The notes beneath the pieces were generated by a model that saw only the letters and a list, made by a program, of their open reading frames with translations, had not been told where the DNA came from and did not search any database. From a virus, in IMG/VR virus record IMGVR_UViG_3300012964_000045, positions 1-29,087 of that record: 29,087 nt of DNA; one strand, written 5' to 3'. The position numbers were made by a program, and so were the translations under genes. How positions within the stretch are numbered: position 1 is the first letter of the stretch; the number at the start of each line of letters is the position of its first letter. Positions 1-5,381 of the stretch are shown piece by piece.

Positions 1-42
1 AAGCGACGCAGGCGGCAAGTCCGCTTGACCGTAAGGTTATAC
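1..42 (+). repeat. attC-like cassette boundary, 3' part only
   Basis: The window opens inside a short hairpin (GCGG at 12-15, CCGC at 21-24). It is followed by TTGACCG (25-31), a 4-nt spacer and GTTATAC (36-42). The same TTGASCG-N4-GTTAKRC layout recurs at 1519-1536 and 1978-1995. GTTRRRY is the integron core-site consensus; this copy deviates at one position. The upstream half lies outside the window. A reading frame entering from the left would stop at TGA 26-28, inside the element, as the genes at the other two copies also do. Confidence 0.45.
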
Positions 43-58
43 GTCTTTTTGGTGAACT

Positions 59-829
59 ATGAACGCATTGAGTTTGTTTTCTGGGATTGGTGGACTTGAC
101 CTCGCTGCGGAGTGGGCTGGGTTTAAGACTGTGGCGTTTTGTGAGCGTGATCCGTTTTGCCAGAAGGTGCTGGCGAAGCACTGGCCGGGGGTAAAGATTT
201 ATGACGATGTGCGAACACTTGACACAAGCGAACTGCCAGCAATTGAACTCTTGCACGGTGGCTACCCATGCCAGCCGTTCAGCACAGCCGGGAACCGGCG
301 CGGAGAGGCCGACGAGCGGCACATGTGGCCGCACATGCTGCGGGTCGTGCGAGAACTCAAACCCCGTTGGGTTGTTGGTGAAAATGTTAAAGGCCACATT
401 ACCCTTGGACTCGATACCGTTTGCAATGACATGGAGGCGGAAGGCTACACCGTCAGGGCGGTTTGTGTTCCAGCTTGCGCCATTGGAGCGGTCCATCGCA
501 GAGAGCGGGTATTCGTTCTGGCCAACGCCTCAAGCGATGGACGGGATGAAGGCGCGACCAGCGGCGGCAATGTACCGCCAGATGACGCACGGCGGGCGGA
601 AGAACAGGCGCAAGATTGCCAACATGAAAGATGTGGCGGTTTACGGCTTGAACTGGACTGGCGAGGCCGTGAGGTTGGGGGATGGGGAGTTGAACCCCCA
701 GCGATTAGAGTGGATGCAGGGCTTCCCGGTCGGGTGGACAGAAATAGAGTTGTAGGGAATTCGGTTTCACCTCAACAGGCGTACCCGATATTCGCGGCAA
801 TTGCCGAGACGTATAACGATTTGACATGA
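59..829 (+). CDS. DNA (cytosine-5-)-methyltransferase, phage type
   Basis: This is a 256-aa cytosine-C5 methyltransferase that would transfer a methyl group from S-adenosylmethionine to a cytosine in a specific DNA site. Motif I (SLFSGIGGLDLA, about 5-16) binds the cofactor. Motif IV is GGYPCQPFSTAG with catalytic Cys71, motif VI is GENV (107-110), motif VIII is HRRERVFVLAN (146-156), and motif X is GNSVSPQQ (233-240). All core motifs are present in order, so it is probably active. The target-recognition region between motifs VIII and X is only about 75 residues and low in recognisable structure, and the protein is shorter than typical 320-450 aa family members. In a phage it would modify the genome against host restriction. 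It sits between two attC-like elements and carries an overlapping second frame (201-755). The recognition site cannot be predicted. Confidence 0.9.
   Translation: MNALSLFSGIGGLDLAAEWAGFKTVAFCERDPFCQKVLAKHWPGVKIYDDVRTLDTSELPAIELLHGGYPCQPFSTAGNRRGEADERHMWPHMLRVVRELKPRWVVGENVKGHITLGLDTVCNDMEAEGYTVRAVCVPACAIGAVHRRERVFVLANASSDGRDEGATSGGNVPPDDARRAEEQAQDCQHERCGGLRLELDWRGREVGGWGVEPPAIRVDAGLPGRVDRNRVVGNSVSPQQAYPIFAAIAETYNDLT
201..755 (+). CDS. Overprinted ORF, phage methylase-associated protein family (+1 frame inside the methyltransferase)
   Basis: A 184-codon open frame lies entirely within the methyltransferase gene, one nucleotide out of phase. Its translation is not random. Residues about 55-95 read as TWRRKATPSGRFVFQLAP, residues 106-114 as SFWPTPQAM, and the C-terminus as NPQRLEWMQGFPVGWTEIEL. 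I recognise this combination (KxTxxGRxxFQLAP, WPTPxAxD, NPxxxEWMMGFPxGWTEL) from a phage protein family often annotated as DNA cytosine methylase or of unknown function. The two frames interlock: LANAS (motif VIII end) is read as WPTPQ, and RVDAGLPGRVD is read as EWMQGFPVGW. No clear ribosome binding site precedes 201, so the true start, or fusion by frameshift from the methyltransferase, is open. The family match is from memory and function is unknown. Confidence 0.4.
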   Translation: MTMCEHLTQANCQQLNSCTVATHASRSAQPGTGAERPTSGTCGRTCCGSCENSNPVGLLVKMLKATLPLDSIPFAMTWRRKATPSGRFVFQLAPLERSIAESGYSFWPTPQAMDGMKARPAAAMYRQMTHGGRKNRRKIANMKDVAVYGLNWTGEAVRLGDGELNPQRLEWMQGFPVGWTEIEL

Positions 830-876
830 GGGGCAACCCTGCTTTTGGGTTGTCCCTCTCGATGGAATAGTTGGGC
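811..876 (+). repeat. Imperfect palindrome, weak attC-like candidate
   Basis: GTATAAC (811-817) and GTTGGGC (870-876) frame a long imperfect inverted repeat whose core stem is GGGGCAACCC / GGGTTGTCCC (one G-T pair) around a 7-nt loop. GTTGGGC fits GTTRRRY exactly, and the outer boxes pair with one mismatch if wobbles count. The TTGASCG box seen in the other copies is poorly preserved here. It overlaps the methyltransferase stop codon (827-829). A simple bidirectional transcription terminator is the alternative, but there is no T-run after the stem. Confidence 0.3.
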
Positions 877-902
877 AACCAAACTTTGAAAAGGAGCAAC
901 AA

Positions 903-1487
903 ATGCAAAGCAATGTACAACAGCGTGGTGCAGTTAAATTTCCGCAATTCCTCGGTGAGCGCGTTTACATGCGCGAATTTACGAAGAGCGGCGGATTGCC
1001 AAAAGACCTTGAGCGGTGGCAGGGAACGATTGACCAAATGCTTGATGGGATAGATGCGCCTGGTTCGATTTTCTTGATGATAGATCAGGCCGAAGTAAAG
1101 GCTGGCGCATCTCACCGCAGGGGCGGTGTGCATGTGGACGGATATTGGGATAAGGCGCTACGCGCACACGGCGGCGGACACAGAGGCGGACACATCATAG
1201 GCGAAGCCTACGAGCCGGAGGCTTTGATATTGGCAACGGACGTGATGGCAAGCTATGCGTACATCGGAGAGTATGACGATGCGCCGGGAAGCGGCGGGGA
1301 CTGCGCTCACATTGACGTGAGCGGGATGCTTTGCACTGACATTGAACCCGGCAAGGTGTGGGCGGGGCATACGCTCACATTTTTGCACGAAGCGATGCCC
1401 GTGGCGAAGGATTGCAAGCGCACTCTGGTACGCCTGAACATTCCGGGGTGGGTGCCCAACGGAACTGAGCTAACAGGCACGCCGTAG
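903..1487 (+). CDS. Conserved phage protein of unknown function with HxD...H...R pattern
   Basis: This 194-aa protein resembles a family of small phage proteins of unknown function, which I recognise from the RRGGVHVDG and GGDCAHID stretches. His77 and Asp79 (GGVHVDG), His162 (TFLHEAMPV) and Arg174 or Arg177 (KRTLVRLNIP) have the order and spacing of the iron and 2-oxoglutarate ligands in double-stranded beta-helix (cupin-like) oxygenases. That is an inference from four residues, not a domain match. AGGAG-type sequence (AAAAGGAGCAACAA) precedes the ATG well. The last residues (ELTGTP) are encoded by the attC-like element at 1468-1536. Its neighbour upstream is a cytosine methyltransferase, so a role in base modification is conceivable but unproven. 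Confidence 0.75.
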   Translation: MQSNVQQRGAVKFPQFLGERVYMREFTKSGGLPKDLERWQGTIDQMLDGIDAPGSIFLMIDQAEVKAGASHRRGGVHVDGYWDKALRAHGGGHRGGHIIGEAYEPEALILATDVMASYAYIGEYDDAPGSGGDCAHIDVSGMLCTDIEPGKVWAGHTLTFLHEAMPVAKDCKRTLVRLNIPGWVPNGTELTGTP

Positions 1488-1536
1488 GCGTGTCCGAGCG
1501 GAACGGAGTGGAGCGGTGTTGAGCGAGTAGTTATGC
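1468..1536 (+). repeat. attC-like cassette boundary
   Basis: AGCTAAC (1468-1474) starts the element and GTTATGC (1530-1536) ends it. Inside are a hairpin CACGCC-GTA-GGCGTG and TTGAGCG (1519-1525), separated by 4 nt from the end box. The TAG in the hairpin loop is the stop codon of the 194-aa gene. It shares AGCTAAC, CGCCGTAGGCG, TGTTGAGCG and GTTA-GC with the copy at 1947-1995. Read on the minus strand, GCATAAC-N4-CGCTCAA matches the R''-L'' side of integron attC sites. No matching L box is visible on the other side, so the site is imperfect. Confidence 0.5.
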
Positions 1537-1550
1537 CACACTAACCGAAA

Positions 1551-1598
1551 AAACGCATATACGAAAACGCTTGACACGAGGTATAAAACGCATATACA
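1551..1598 (+). promoter_or_regulatory. Sigma-70-like promoter with a repeated operator candidate
   Basis: TTGACA (1571-1576) is a perfect -35 box. TATACA (1593-1598) follows after 16 bp as a -10 box. The 12-mer AAACGCATATAC occurs at 1551-1562, upstream of the -35, and again at 1586-1597, overlapping the -10, with a 35-bp period. Such an arrangement suits a repressor binding two sites. The likely regulated unit is the two-gene pair at 1632-1966; the second product looks like a small DNA-binding protein, which would fit self-regulation. Confidence 0.6.
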
Positions 1599-1631
1599 TT
1601 ACGGACTCGACAAACAACACCGGAGAGCTAA

Positions 1632-1811
1632 ATGGAACTCGAAAAAAGAATGTCAGAATTTGGCGAATTTATAATCACTGCGCAAAAAGATGCAGCGCAA
1701 ACAGTGGTTGTTGTTCGTGCAAATAATTTTGGGGTGGCAGAGAAATCTGCATTTATAGAACACGAAATACAATCAAGCGAAATAATCAACATAGAGCGCG
1801 TTAAAAAATGA
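1632..1811 (+). CDS. Small protein of unknown function (59 aa)
   Basis: I do not recognise this 59-aa protein. It begins MELEKRMSEFGEFIITAQ, has a Val-rich strand (TVVVVRANNFG) near residues 25-34 and an acidic C-terminal half ending in ERVKK. The ATG is preceded by GGAG at a good distance (CGGAGAGCTAA). The stop codon overlaps the next start (ATGA), so the two genes are translationally coupled. They share a dedicated promoter at 1571-1598 and lie between two attC-like elements. Small size, pairing and an own promoter are typical of toxin-antitoxin or other self-contained cassettes, but nothing in this protein identifies a toxin. Confidence 0.65.
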   Translation: MELEKRMSEFGEFIITAQKDAAQTVVVVRANNFGVAEKSAFIEHEIQSSEIINIERVKK

Positions 1812-1966
1812 CCGCTAAGAAAAAAGAAGCACGCAAAAGCCGCCCCATTCGGATGACTGATGCCGAGTGGGAAAAGTGCAAAGCGTTGGGCGGGGCGGCT
1901 TTTATCCGGGCAAAAATAAAGGCCGCAAAGGTGGGCATAACTAGAAAGCTAACTGCGCCGCCGTAG
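1808..1966 (+). CDS. Small basic protein, ribbon-helix-helix-like
   Basis: This 52-aa basic protein starts MTAKKKEARKSRPIRMTDAE. The segment RPIRMTDAEWEKCKALGG followed by AAFIRAKIKAAK resembles the beta-strand plus helix-turn-helix plan of short ribbon-helix-helix (Arc/MetJ-like) DNA-binding proteins. These use a basic strand to read DNA and often repress their own operon. The start overlaps the previous stop by ATGA. The stop TAG and the last residues (KLTAPP) are supplied by the attC-like element at 1947-1995. It may bind the repeated 12-mer in the promoter at 1551-1597; this is inference. Confidence 0.6.
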   Translation: MTAKKKEARKSRPIRMTDAEWEKCKALGGAAFIRAKIKAAKVGITRKLTAPP

Positions 1967-1995
1967 GCGGTCGCATGTTGAGCGGCGAGTTAGGC
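1947..1995 (+). repeat. attC-like cassette boundary (best copy)
   Basis: AGCTAAC (1947-1953) and GTTAGGC (1989-1995) bound the element. GTTAGGC is a perfect GTTRRRY core. Between them lies a stem TGCGCCGCC / GGCGGTCGCA with loop GTA and one bulged T, then TTGAGCG (1978-1984) and a 4-nt spacer. On the minus strand, GCCTAAC-TCGC-CGCTCAA is an excellent R''-L'' pair. The partner L box next to AGCTAAC is missing, so the fold is asymmetric compared with classical attC sites. The TAG in the loop ends the preceding gene. Confidence 0.55.
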
Positions 1996-2023
1996 TTTTA
2001 ACTACGAAGCGAAGGAGAAGAAG

Positions 2024-2239
2024 ATGCGCAAGGTCATGGTAAGTGAGCATAAACAACAGCCAGACTTGAAATGGAAACTCGAAGAAAAAGGCGAGGCACT
2101 GTTTCACCAGTTCGGCGTGAACTACGAAGAGTTTGATGTTGGTGCTGGCAACTACAGCACGGCTATTGTTGAATGGCCTGATGGAACGGTGAGCAACATC
2201 CCGGCGGAGCATATCAGGTTTCTTGACGTGCCTAACTAA
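2024..2239 (+). CDS. Conserved small phage protein, function unknown
   Basis: This 71-aa protein belongs to a type seen widely in phage genomes, recognised by the C-terminal stretch GNYSTAIVEWPDGTV followed by a segment ending HIRFLD. The pattern of short beta-strands (FHQFGVNYEEF, YSTAIVEW, VSNIPAEHIRFL) suggests a small all-beta fold. No function is known to me. The start has a strong purine-rich ribosome binding site (GAAGGAGAAGAAG). It follows directly after the best attC-like element, and its own stop codon lies in GCCTAACTAA, another R''-like box. Confidence 0.75.
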   Translation: MRKVMVSEHKQQPDLKWKLEEKGEALFHQFGVNYEEFDVGAGNYSTAIVEWPDGTVSNIPAEHIRFLDVPN

Positions 2240-2240
2240 T

Positions 2241-2277
2241 ATTAGTAGGTGTTCAAAACGCTCGAACACCTACTAAT
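2241..2277. promoter_or_regulatory. Perfect 14-bp inverted repeat over the next gene's start
   Basis: ATTAGTAGGTGTTC (2241-2254) pairs perfectly with 2264-2277 around a 9-nt loop. There is no T-run after it, so it is not a standard intrinsic terminator. It lies 1 nt after the stop of the 71-aa gene and covers the GTG at 2249. It could be a processed or regulatory hairpin, or the stem of another cassette site: GCCTAAC is at 2230-2236 and GTTAAGC at 2291-2297. Confidence 0.55.
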
Positions 2278-2800
2278 TCGGACAGGTTTGGTTAAGCAGG
2301 ACAAATTTAACGATTTACTCGACTTTTGCGCTAAAGAAAGAGAGGGAATGATGAACCCAACACCAGAAAGGCAGCTTGAGATTGCGAATGAGTGCGGGGC
2401 AACAGAAAACGGGTTGTCTATTGATGGTGCATGGAATGTATGCAAGGATGCAGAGAACTACGAGCTAAAACAGGCAATACAGGTTCAGGCTATGCAGCTT
2501 GAGGAACTCCAAGCCAAGCTCACGAAGGTAGAGCAGCAGCGCGAAGTCGCAATGGTTCAGCTAAAAAGCTACGAGCAGATTTTCAAAGATGCGACAAAGG
2601 CTGTTGAGGTTAGGGCAGAACTTGAGCATAAGCTACTCGCAGAGCAGACAGCCCATGCCGAACAGATGCGCGAGAATAATATCCGCTTCAGACAATTCGA
2701 GAAGGCACTTTCCGACTGCATGAATGACCGTAGAGCAGAGCAGGTTCTAAACGCAGGCAGTTCTGAACAAGTACCGAAAAAGGAGGAATTGAAACAATGA
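2249..2800 (+). CDS. Coiled-coil phage protein, function unknown
   Basis: The longest frame gives 183 aa from a GTG start. Residues about 75-150 are rich in Gln, Glu, Lys, Ala and Leu (ELQAKLTKVEQQREVA) and should form a long coiled coil. The C-terminus is charged (PKKEELKQ). The start is uncertain. The GTG lies inside a perfect hairpin with no good ribosome binding site, while ATG 2348 and ATG 2351 follow an AGAGAGG purine tract and would give about 150 aa (MMNPTPERQLEIANECG). The N-terminal extension MFKTLEHLLIRTG does look protein-like. The stop overlaps the next start by ATGA. A structural or accessory role cannot be assigned. Confidence 0.65.
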   Translation: MFKTLEHLLIRTGLVKQDKFNDLLDFCAKEREGMMNPTPERQLEIANECGATENGLSIDGAWNVCKDAENYELKQAIQVQAMQLEELQAKLTKVEQQREVAMVQLKSYEQIFKDATKAVEVRAELEHKLLAEQTAHAEQMRENNIRFRQFEKALSDCMNDRRAEQVLNAGSSEQVPKKEELKQ

Positions 2801-3066
2801 ATATCGGTTTAACAATCTTTCGCATTCAGCATTCCTATCGCTTCAAATGGTTTCGGAATGCCCTGAATCATCTTAAATTTGGCCTTCAATTCGCCATTTG
2901 CGTATGGACAGCACTTCATGTTTATTCAATTATTCAAGCCCAGCAAACAGCCGCAAAAGAGCATTTGGAGCTTGCACAATGCCGATCCAGCGCCCAAAGC
3001 GTTGCCGAAACCATCAATACCCTTCGCCGGGATAAAGTCAAATGGGGGATCATATGCAGCCAGTAA
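2797..3066 (+). CDS. Small membrane protein
   Basis: This 89-aa protein has a basic N-terminal part and one probable transmembrane helix at about residues 28-47 (FGLQFAICVWTALHVYSII). A polar, Ala/Gln-rich helical segment follows. The layout (cytoplasmic N-terminus, one helix, short periplasmic helix) is similar to an inner-membrane spanin, but it lies far from the lysis genes and no outer-membrane lipoprotein partner is visible. It is coupled to the previous gene by an ATGA overlap, and its 3' end overlaps the next start. Function unknown. Confidence 0.6.
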   Translation: MNIGLTIFRIQHSYRFKWFRNALNHLKFGLQFAICVWTALHVYSIIQAQQTAAKEHLELAQCRSSAQSVAETINTLRRDKVKWGIICSQ

Positions 3067-3287
3067 TTCACAAGTACATAAATGCAGAAAAAGGCGGATT
3101 TGTGATTTGGGCCGCCTCATCCGGCGTTTCTCATTTGGAAGAGGCATTTCGATTTGGGAATATAAAATCTGCCGGATTCGTGCAATTTATTGATGGAAAA
3201 CCACTTTGCTTCGGCGGATCGGATAGCCTTAATATTGATTCTTCGCCGGATGATTCGCAGTTGATGGCCACCCAGCTAGGATTATGA
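3054..3287 (+). CDS. Small protein of unknown function
   Basis: This 77-aa protein begins MQPVIHKYINAEKGGFVIWA. I chose ATG 3054 because GGGGGA (3044-3049) sits 4 nt upstream; an earlier in-frame ATG at 3042 would place that site inside the gene. The sequence has no recognisable motif. Short alternating hydrophobic strands (GFVIWAAS, AGFVQFIDGKPLCFGG) suggest a small beta-rich fold. It is the last gene before the promoter region of the packaging genes. Confidence 0.55.
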   Translation: MQPVIHKYINAEKGGFVIWAASSGVSHLEEAFRFGNIKSAGFVQFIDGKPLCFGGSDSLNIDSSPDDSQLMATQLGL

Positions 3288-3375
3288 CCATGCCAAGACC
3301 CAAGCAATGAAATCCTCATTAAAGAAATCGCCTTATGCCAACTGACACGATGGGTTAAAGCGTAAATACAATGCC

Positions 3376-3418
3376 GCGAACATTGCGAACATTCATTAAA
3401 AACAAATACTAATATAAT
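3376..3418 (+). promoter_or_regulatory. Promoter with tandem 9-bp repeat upstream of the terminase genes
   Basis: TATAAT (3413-3418) is a perfect -10 box in an AT-rich stretch. The 9-mer GCGAACATT is repeated head to tail at 3376-3384 and 3385-3393, where the -35 box would lie. No good -35 hexamer exists at 16-18 bp, which suggests an activator-dependent promoter with the direct repeat as its binding site. The rest of the 184-bp gap (3288-3471) holds no gene I can support. Confidence 0.5.
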
Positions 3419-3471
3419 CGAATATACGCATTTATTCGCGCACCCTTCGCAAAAATGCTATATTTCTGCAC

Positions 3472-4062
3472 ATGGCACGAAAAAGCAAGCTTACAGAAGA
3501 GCAATGGGAGGATATTCGCAAGCGCGTGATAGCTGGCGAATCAGTGCGTGGGCTTGCGGCTGAATATAGCAAGATAATCGGTGGAACAATTTCCGAAGCG
3601 GCCATCAGGCAAAGAATCAAAACAACAACCGGGGGCCGTGTTTCTGTTGATTCAATTAAATTGGCGGCTCAAAAATCACTTCAAAATGATTTGAGCGATC
3701 CAGAAATTCGGCCAATACTAGAATCAATCGGGCCGAAGGATTGGGATTTATTCCATTCCCACAAATCCGATTTGCTGGAAATGACTATGCATTTAAATCT
3801 TGCGGCCAAACTCAGCGCACAGAATGCACATAAGCTGGCAGAAATGGCCCAGAATCATCTGAGCAAGGTGGAAACCGATGCGGAGCTTGATGCCGATACC
3901 CGAATAAGTATAAACGATGCAATGATGCTTCAAAGCTGTTCAAATGAATCGTCAAAGCAGCCGATGAAGCTATTTGAGATAGCCACAAAGCAACCGCCGC
4001 CCCTTCCTGAAGATAAGCCGTTGCGCATTATCGGCGGCCTGCCAGATGTGCCGTATGAATAG
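3472..4062 (+). CDS. terS: Terminase small subunit (putative)
   Basis: This 196-aa protein precedes and overlaps the large terminase gene, the usual place for the DNA-recognition subunit of the packaging motor. Residues about 8-50 (LTEEQWEDIRKRVIAGESVRGLAAEY, then SEAAIRQRI) form a helix-turn-helix, as expected for binding the pac or cos site. The middle (85-150) is helical and probably mediates ring assembly. The C-terminus is proline-rich (PPPLPEDKP) and may dock to the large subunit. Assignment rests on the domain plan and position rather than on a strong family match. No good ribosome binding site is visible (TATTTCTGCAC before the ATG). Confidence 0.8.
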   Translation: MARKSKLTEEQWEDIRKRVIAGESVRGLAAEYSKIIGGTISEAAIRQRIKTTTGGRVSVDSIKLAAQKSLQNDLSDPEIRPILESIGPKDWDLFHSHKSDLLEMTMHLNLAAKLSAQNAHKLAEMAQNHLSKVETDAELDADTRISINDAMMLQSCSNESSKQPMKLFEIATKQPPPLPEDKPLRIIGGLPDVPYE

Positions 4063-5347
4063 CATTCAGCGCACAAGAGGAAATGGAAGTACGGTTACGC
4101 TCCCAACACTCCATCCGGGGCAAGTGCAAGCCTATATGCTTCGGAAAAGGTTCAAGGTTATCAGATGCGGAAGGCGCTGGGGCAAAACTGACTTGCTCAA
4201 GACCATTGCAGGGGATGGGGCAGTAAAAGGGCATTCAATCGGTTGGTTTACGCCTGATTACAAAATTCAATCAGAAGCCTACAATGAAATAACGGAAATG
4301 CTTCATCCGGTTATTCGATCCGCGTCAAAAATTGATGGTGTGATTCGCACCATTACCGGAGGCCGCATAGATTTTTGGACGTTGAATAACCCGCGTGCCG
4401 GACGATCCCGTAAATACCATACTGCATTGCTGGATGAAATTGCCTTTGCTGGCGATGATATGCTTGATATTTGGGAGAAGTCTATAAAGCCTTCATTGCT
4501 TGACTATGGCGGCAACGCAATCGCAGCCTCAACCCCGGCAGGAGATAACCCAGAAAATTTCTTCTGGAAGCTTTGCAACGATTCGCGTCTTGGGTTTGGC
4601 GAATACCATGCGCCAACCCATACCAATCCATATTTGCCGGAAATAGAGCTTGCCAAGTTGATTGACGAAAACGCCCCGTTTGTTTATTCACAAGAGTATT
4701 TGGCGAACTTTGTTGATTGGAAAGGGGCGGCATTCTTTTCCCAAGATTCGTTGCTTGAAAACGGCCAGCCAGTTTTTCCAACGATGAATTGTGATGCGGT
4801 TTTTGCCGTTGTTGATACTGCAATCAAGGATGGCAAGGAACATGACGGTACAGCAGTAACCTATTTCGCCGTTTCAAAGCTGCATGGCACGCCTTTAGTT
4901 ATCCTTGATTACGATATGGTACAGATCGCCGGGGATTTGCTTGAAAACTGGATGCCGCAGGTTTACAAGCGTTGCGAAGAACTTGCCGCAGCAGTTCAGG
5001 CCCGGCATGGATCGCTGGGCGCTTTCATTGAAGATAAGCAAACCGGAACGATCCTGATTCAGCAAGCAGAGCGCAGGGGGCTTCCCGGCAGGGCTATAGA
5101 TAGCAAACTAACCGCAGCCGGGAAGGATGCACGCGCAATTTCTGTTTCCGGGTATGTGCATCGCGGCATGGTGAAAATCTCTGTGCAGGCATTTACTAAA
5201 GTGATAAACTTCAAAGGAATAACCCGCAATCATTTCATTTCGCAAGTGTGCGGTTTTCGCATCGGCATCAAAGATCAGATGGACGATTTACTTGATACGT
5301 TCACTTATGGAATCAGTATTGCGCTGGGCGATTCATCAGGATATTAA
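4046..5347 (+). CDS. terL: Terminase large subunit (packaging ATPase and nuclease)
   Basis: This 433-aa protein pumps DNA into the prohead and cuts the concatemer. Walker A is GRRWGKTD (residues 42-49) with the terminase-type Arg-rich loop. Walker B is TALLDE (126-131), and a coupling motif ASTP is at 161-164. The C-terminal RNase H-like nuclease shows the acidic residues Asp257 (AVVDTA), Glu329/Asp330 (FIEDKQTG) and Asp410-Asp414 (KDQMDDLLD). Length and motif spacing are complete. The ATG at 4046 overlaps the small subunit gene by 17 bp. ATG 4055 is an alternative, and neither has a strong ribosome binding site, so coupling to the upstream gene is likely. Confidence 0.95.
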   Translation: MCRMNSIQRTRGNGSTVTLPTLHPGQVQAYMLRKRFKVIRCGRRWGKTDLLKTIAGDGAVKGHSIGWFTPDYKIQSEAYNEITEMLHPVIRSASKIDGVIRTITGGRIDFWTLNNPRAGRSRKYHTALLDEIAFAGDDMLDIWEKSIKPSLLDYGGNAIAASTPAGDNPENFFWKLCNDSRLGFGEYHAPTHTNPYLPEIELAKLIDENAPFVYSQEYLANFVDWKGAAFFSQDSLLENGQPVFPTMNCDAVFAVVDTAIKDGKEHDGTAVTYFAVSKLHGTPLVILDYDMVQIAGDLLENWMPQVYKRCEELAAAVQARHGSLGAFIEDKQTGTILIQQAERRGLPGRAIDSKLTAAGKDARAISVSGYVHRGMVKISVQAFTKVINFKGITRNHFISQVCGFRIGIKDQMDDLLDTFTYGISIALGDSSGY

Positions 5348-5353
5348 CCAATC

Positions 5354-5367
5354 GCGCTGAGAAGCGC
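5354..5367 (+). promoter_or_regulatory. GNRA-capped hairpin in the portal leader
   Basis: GCGCT-GAGA-AGCGC forms a perfect 5-bp stem with a GAGA (GNRA) tetraloop. It is followed by AAGAGGGGCAAGC and the portal ATG. It lies 14 nt before the start, so it leaves the ribosome binding site (GAGGGG) free. It is one of five similar leader hairpins in the window. Confidence 0.6.
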
Positions 5368-5381
5368 CAAGAGGGGCAAGC

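Noticed and set aside
811-876. Rho-independent terminator after the methyltransferase
   Set aside because: The stem is strong, but no T-run follows, and the downstream gene would need read-through. Kept as a palindrome or weak attC-like candidate.
705-1133. Antisense frame of 142 codons across the gap after the methyltransferase
   Set aside because: It overlaps two + strand genes and the palindrome, lacks a ribosome binding site, and its translation looks random.
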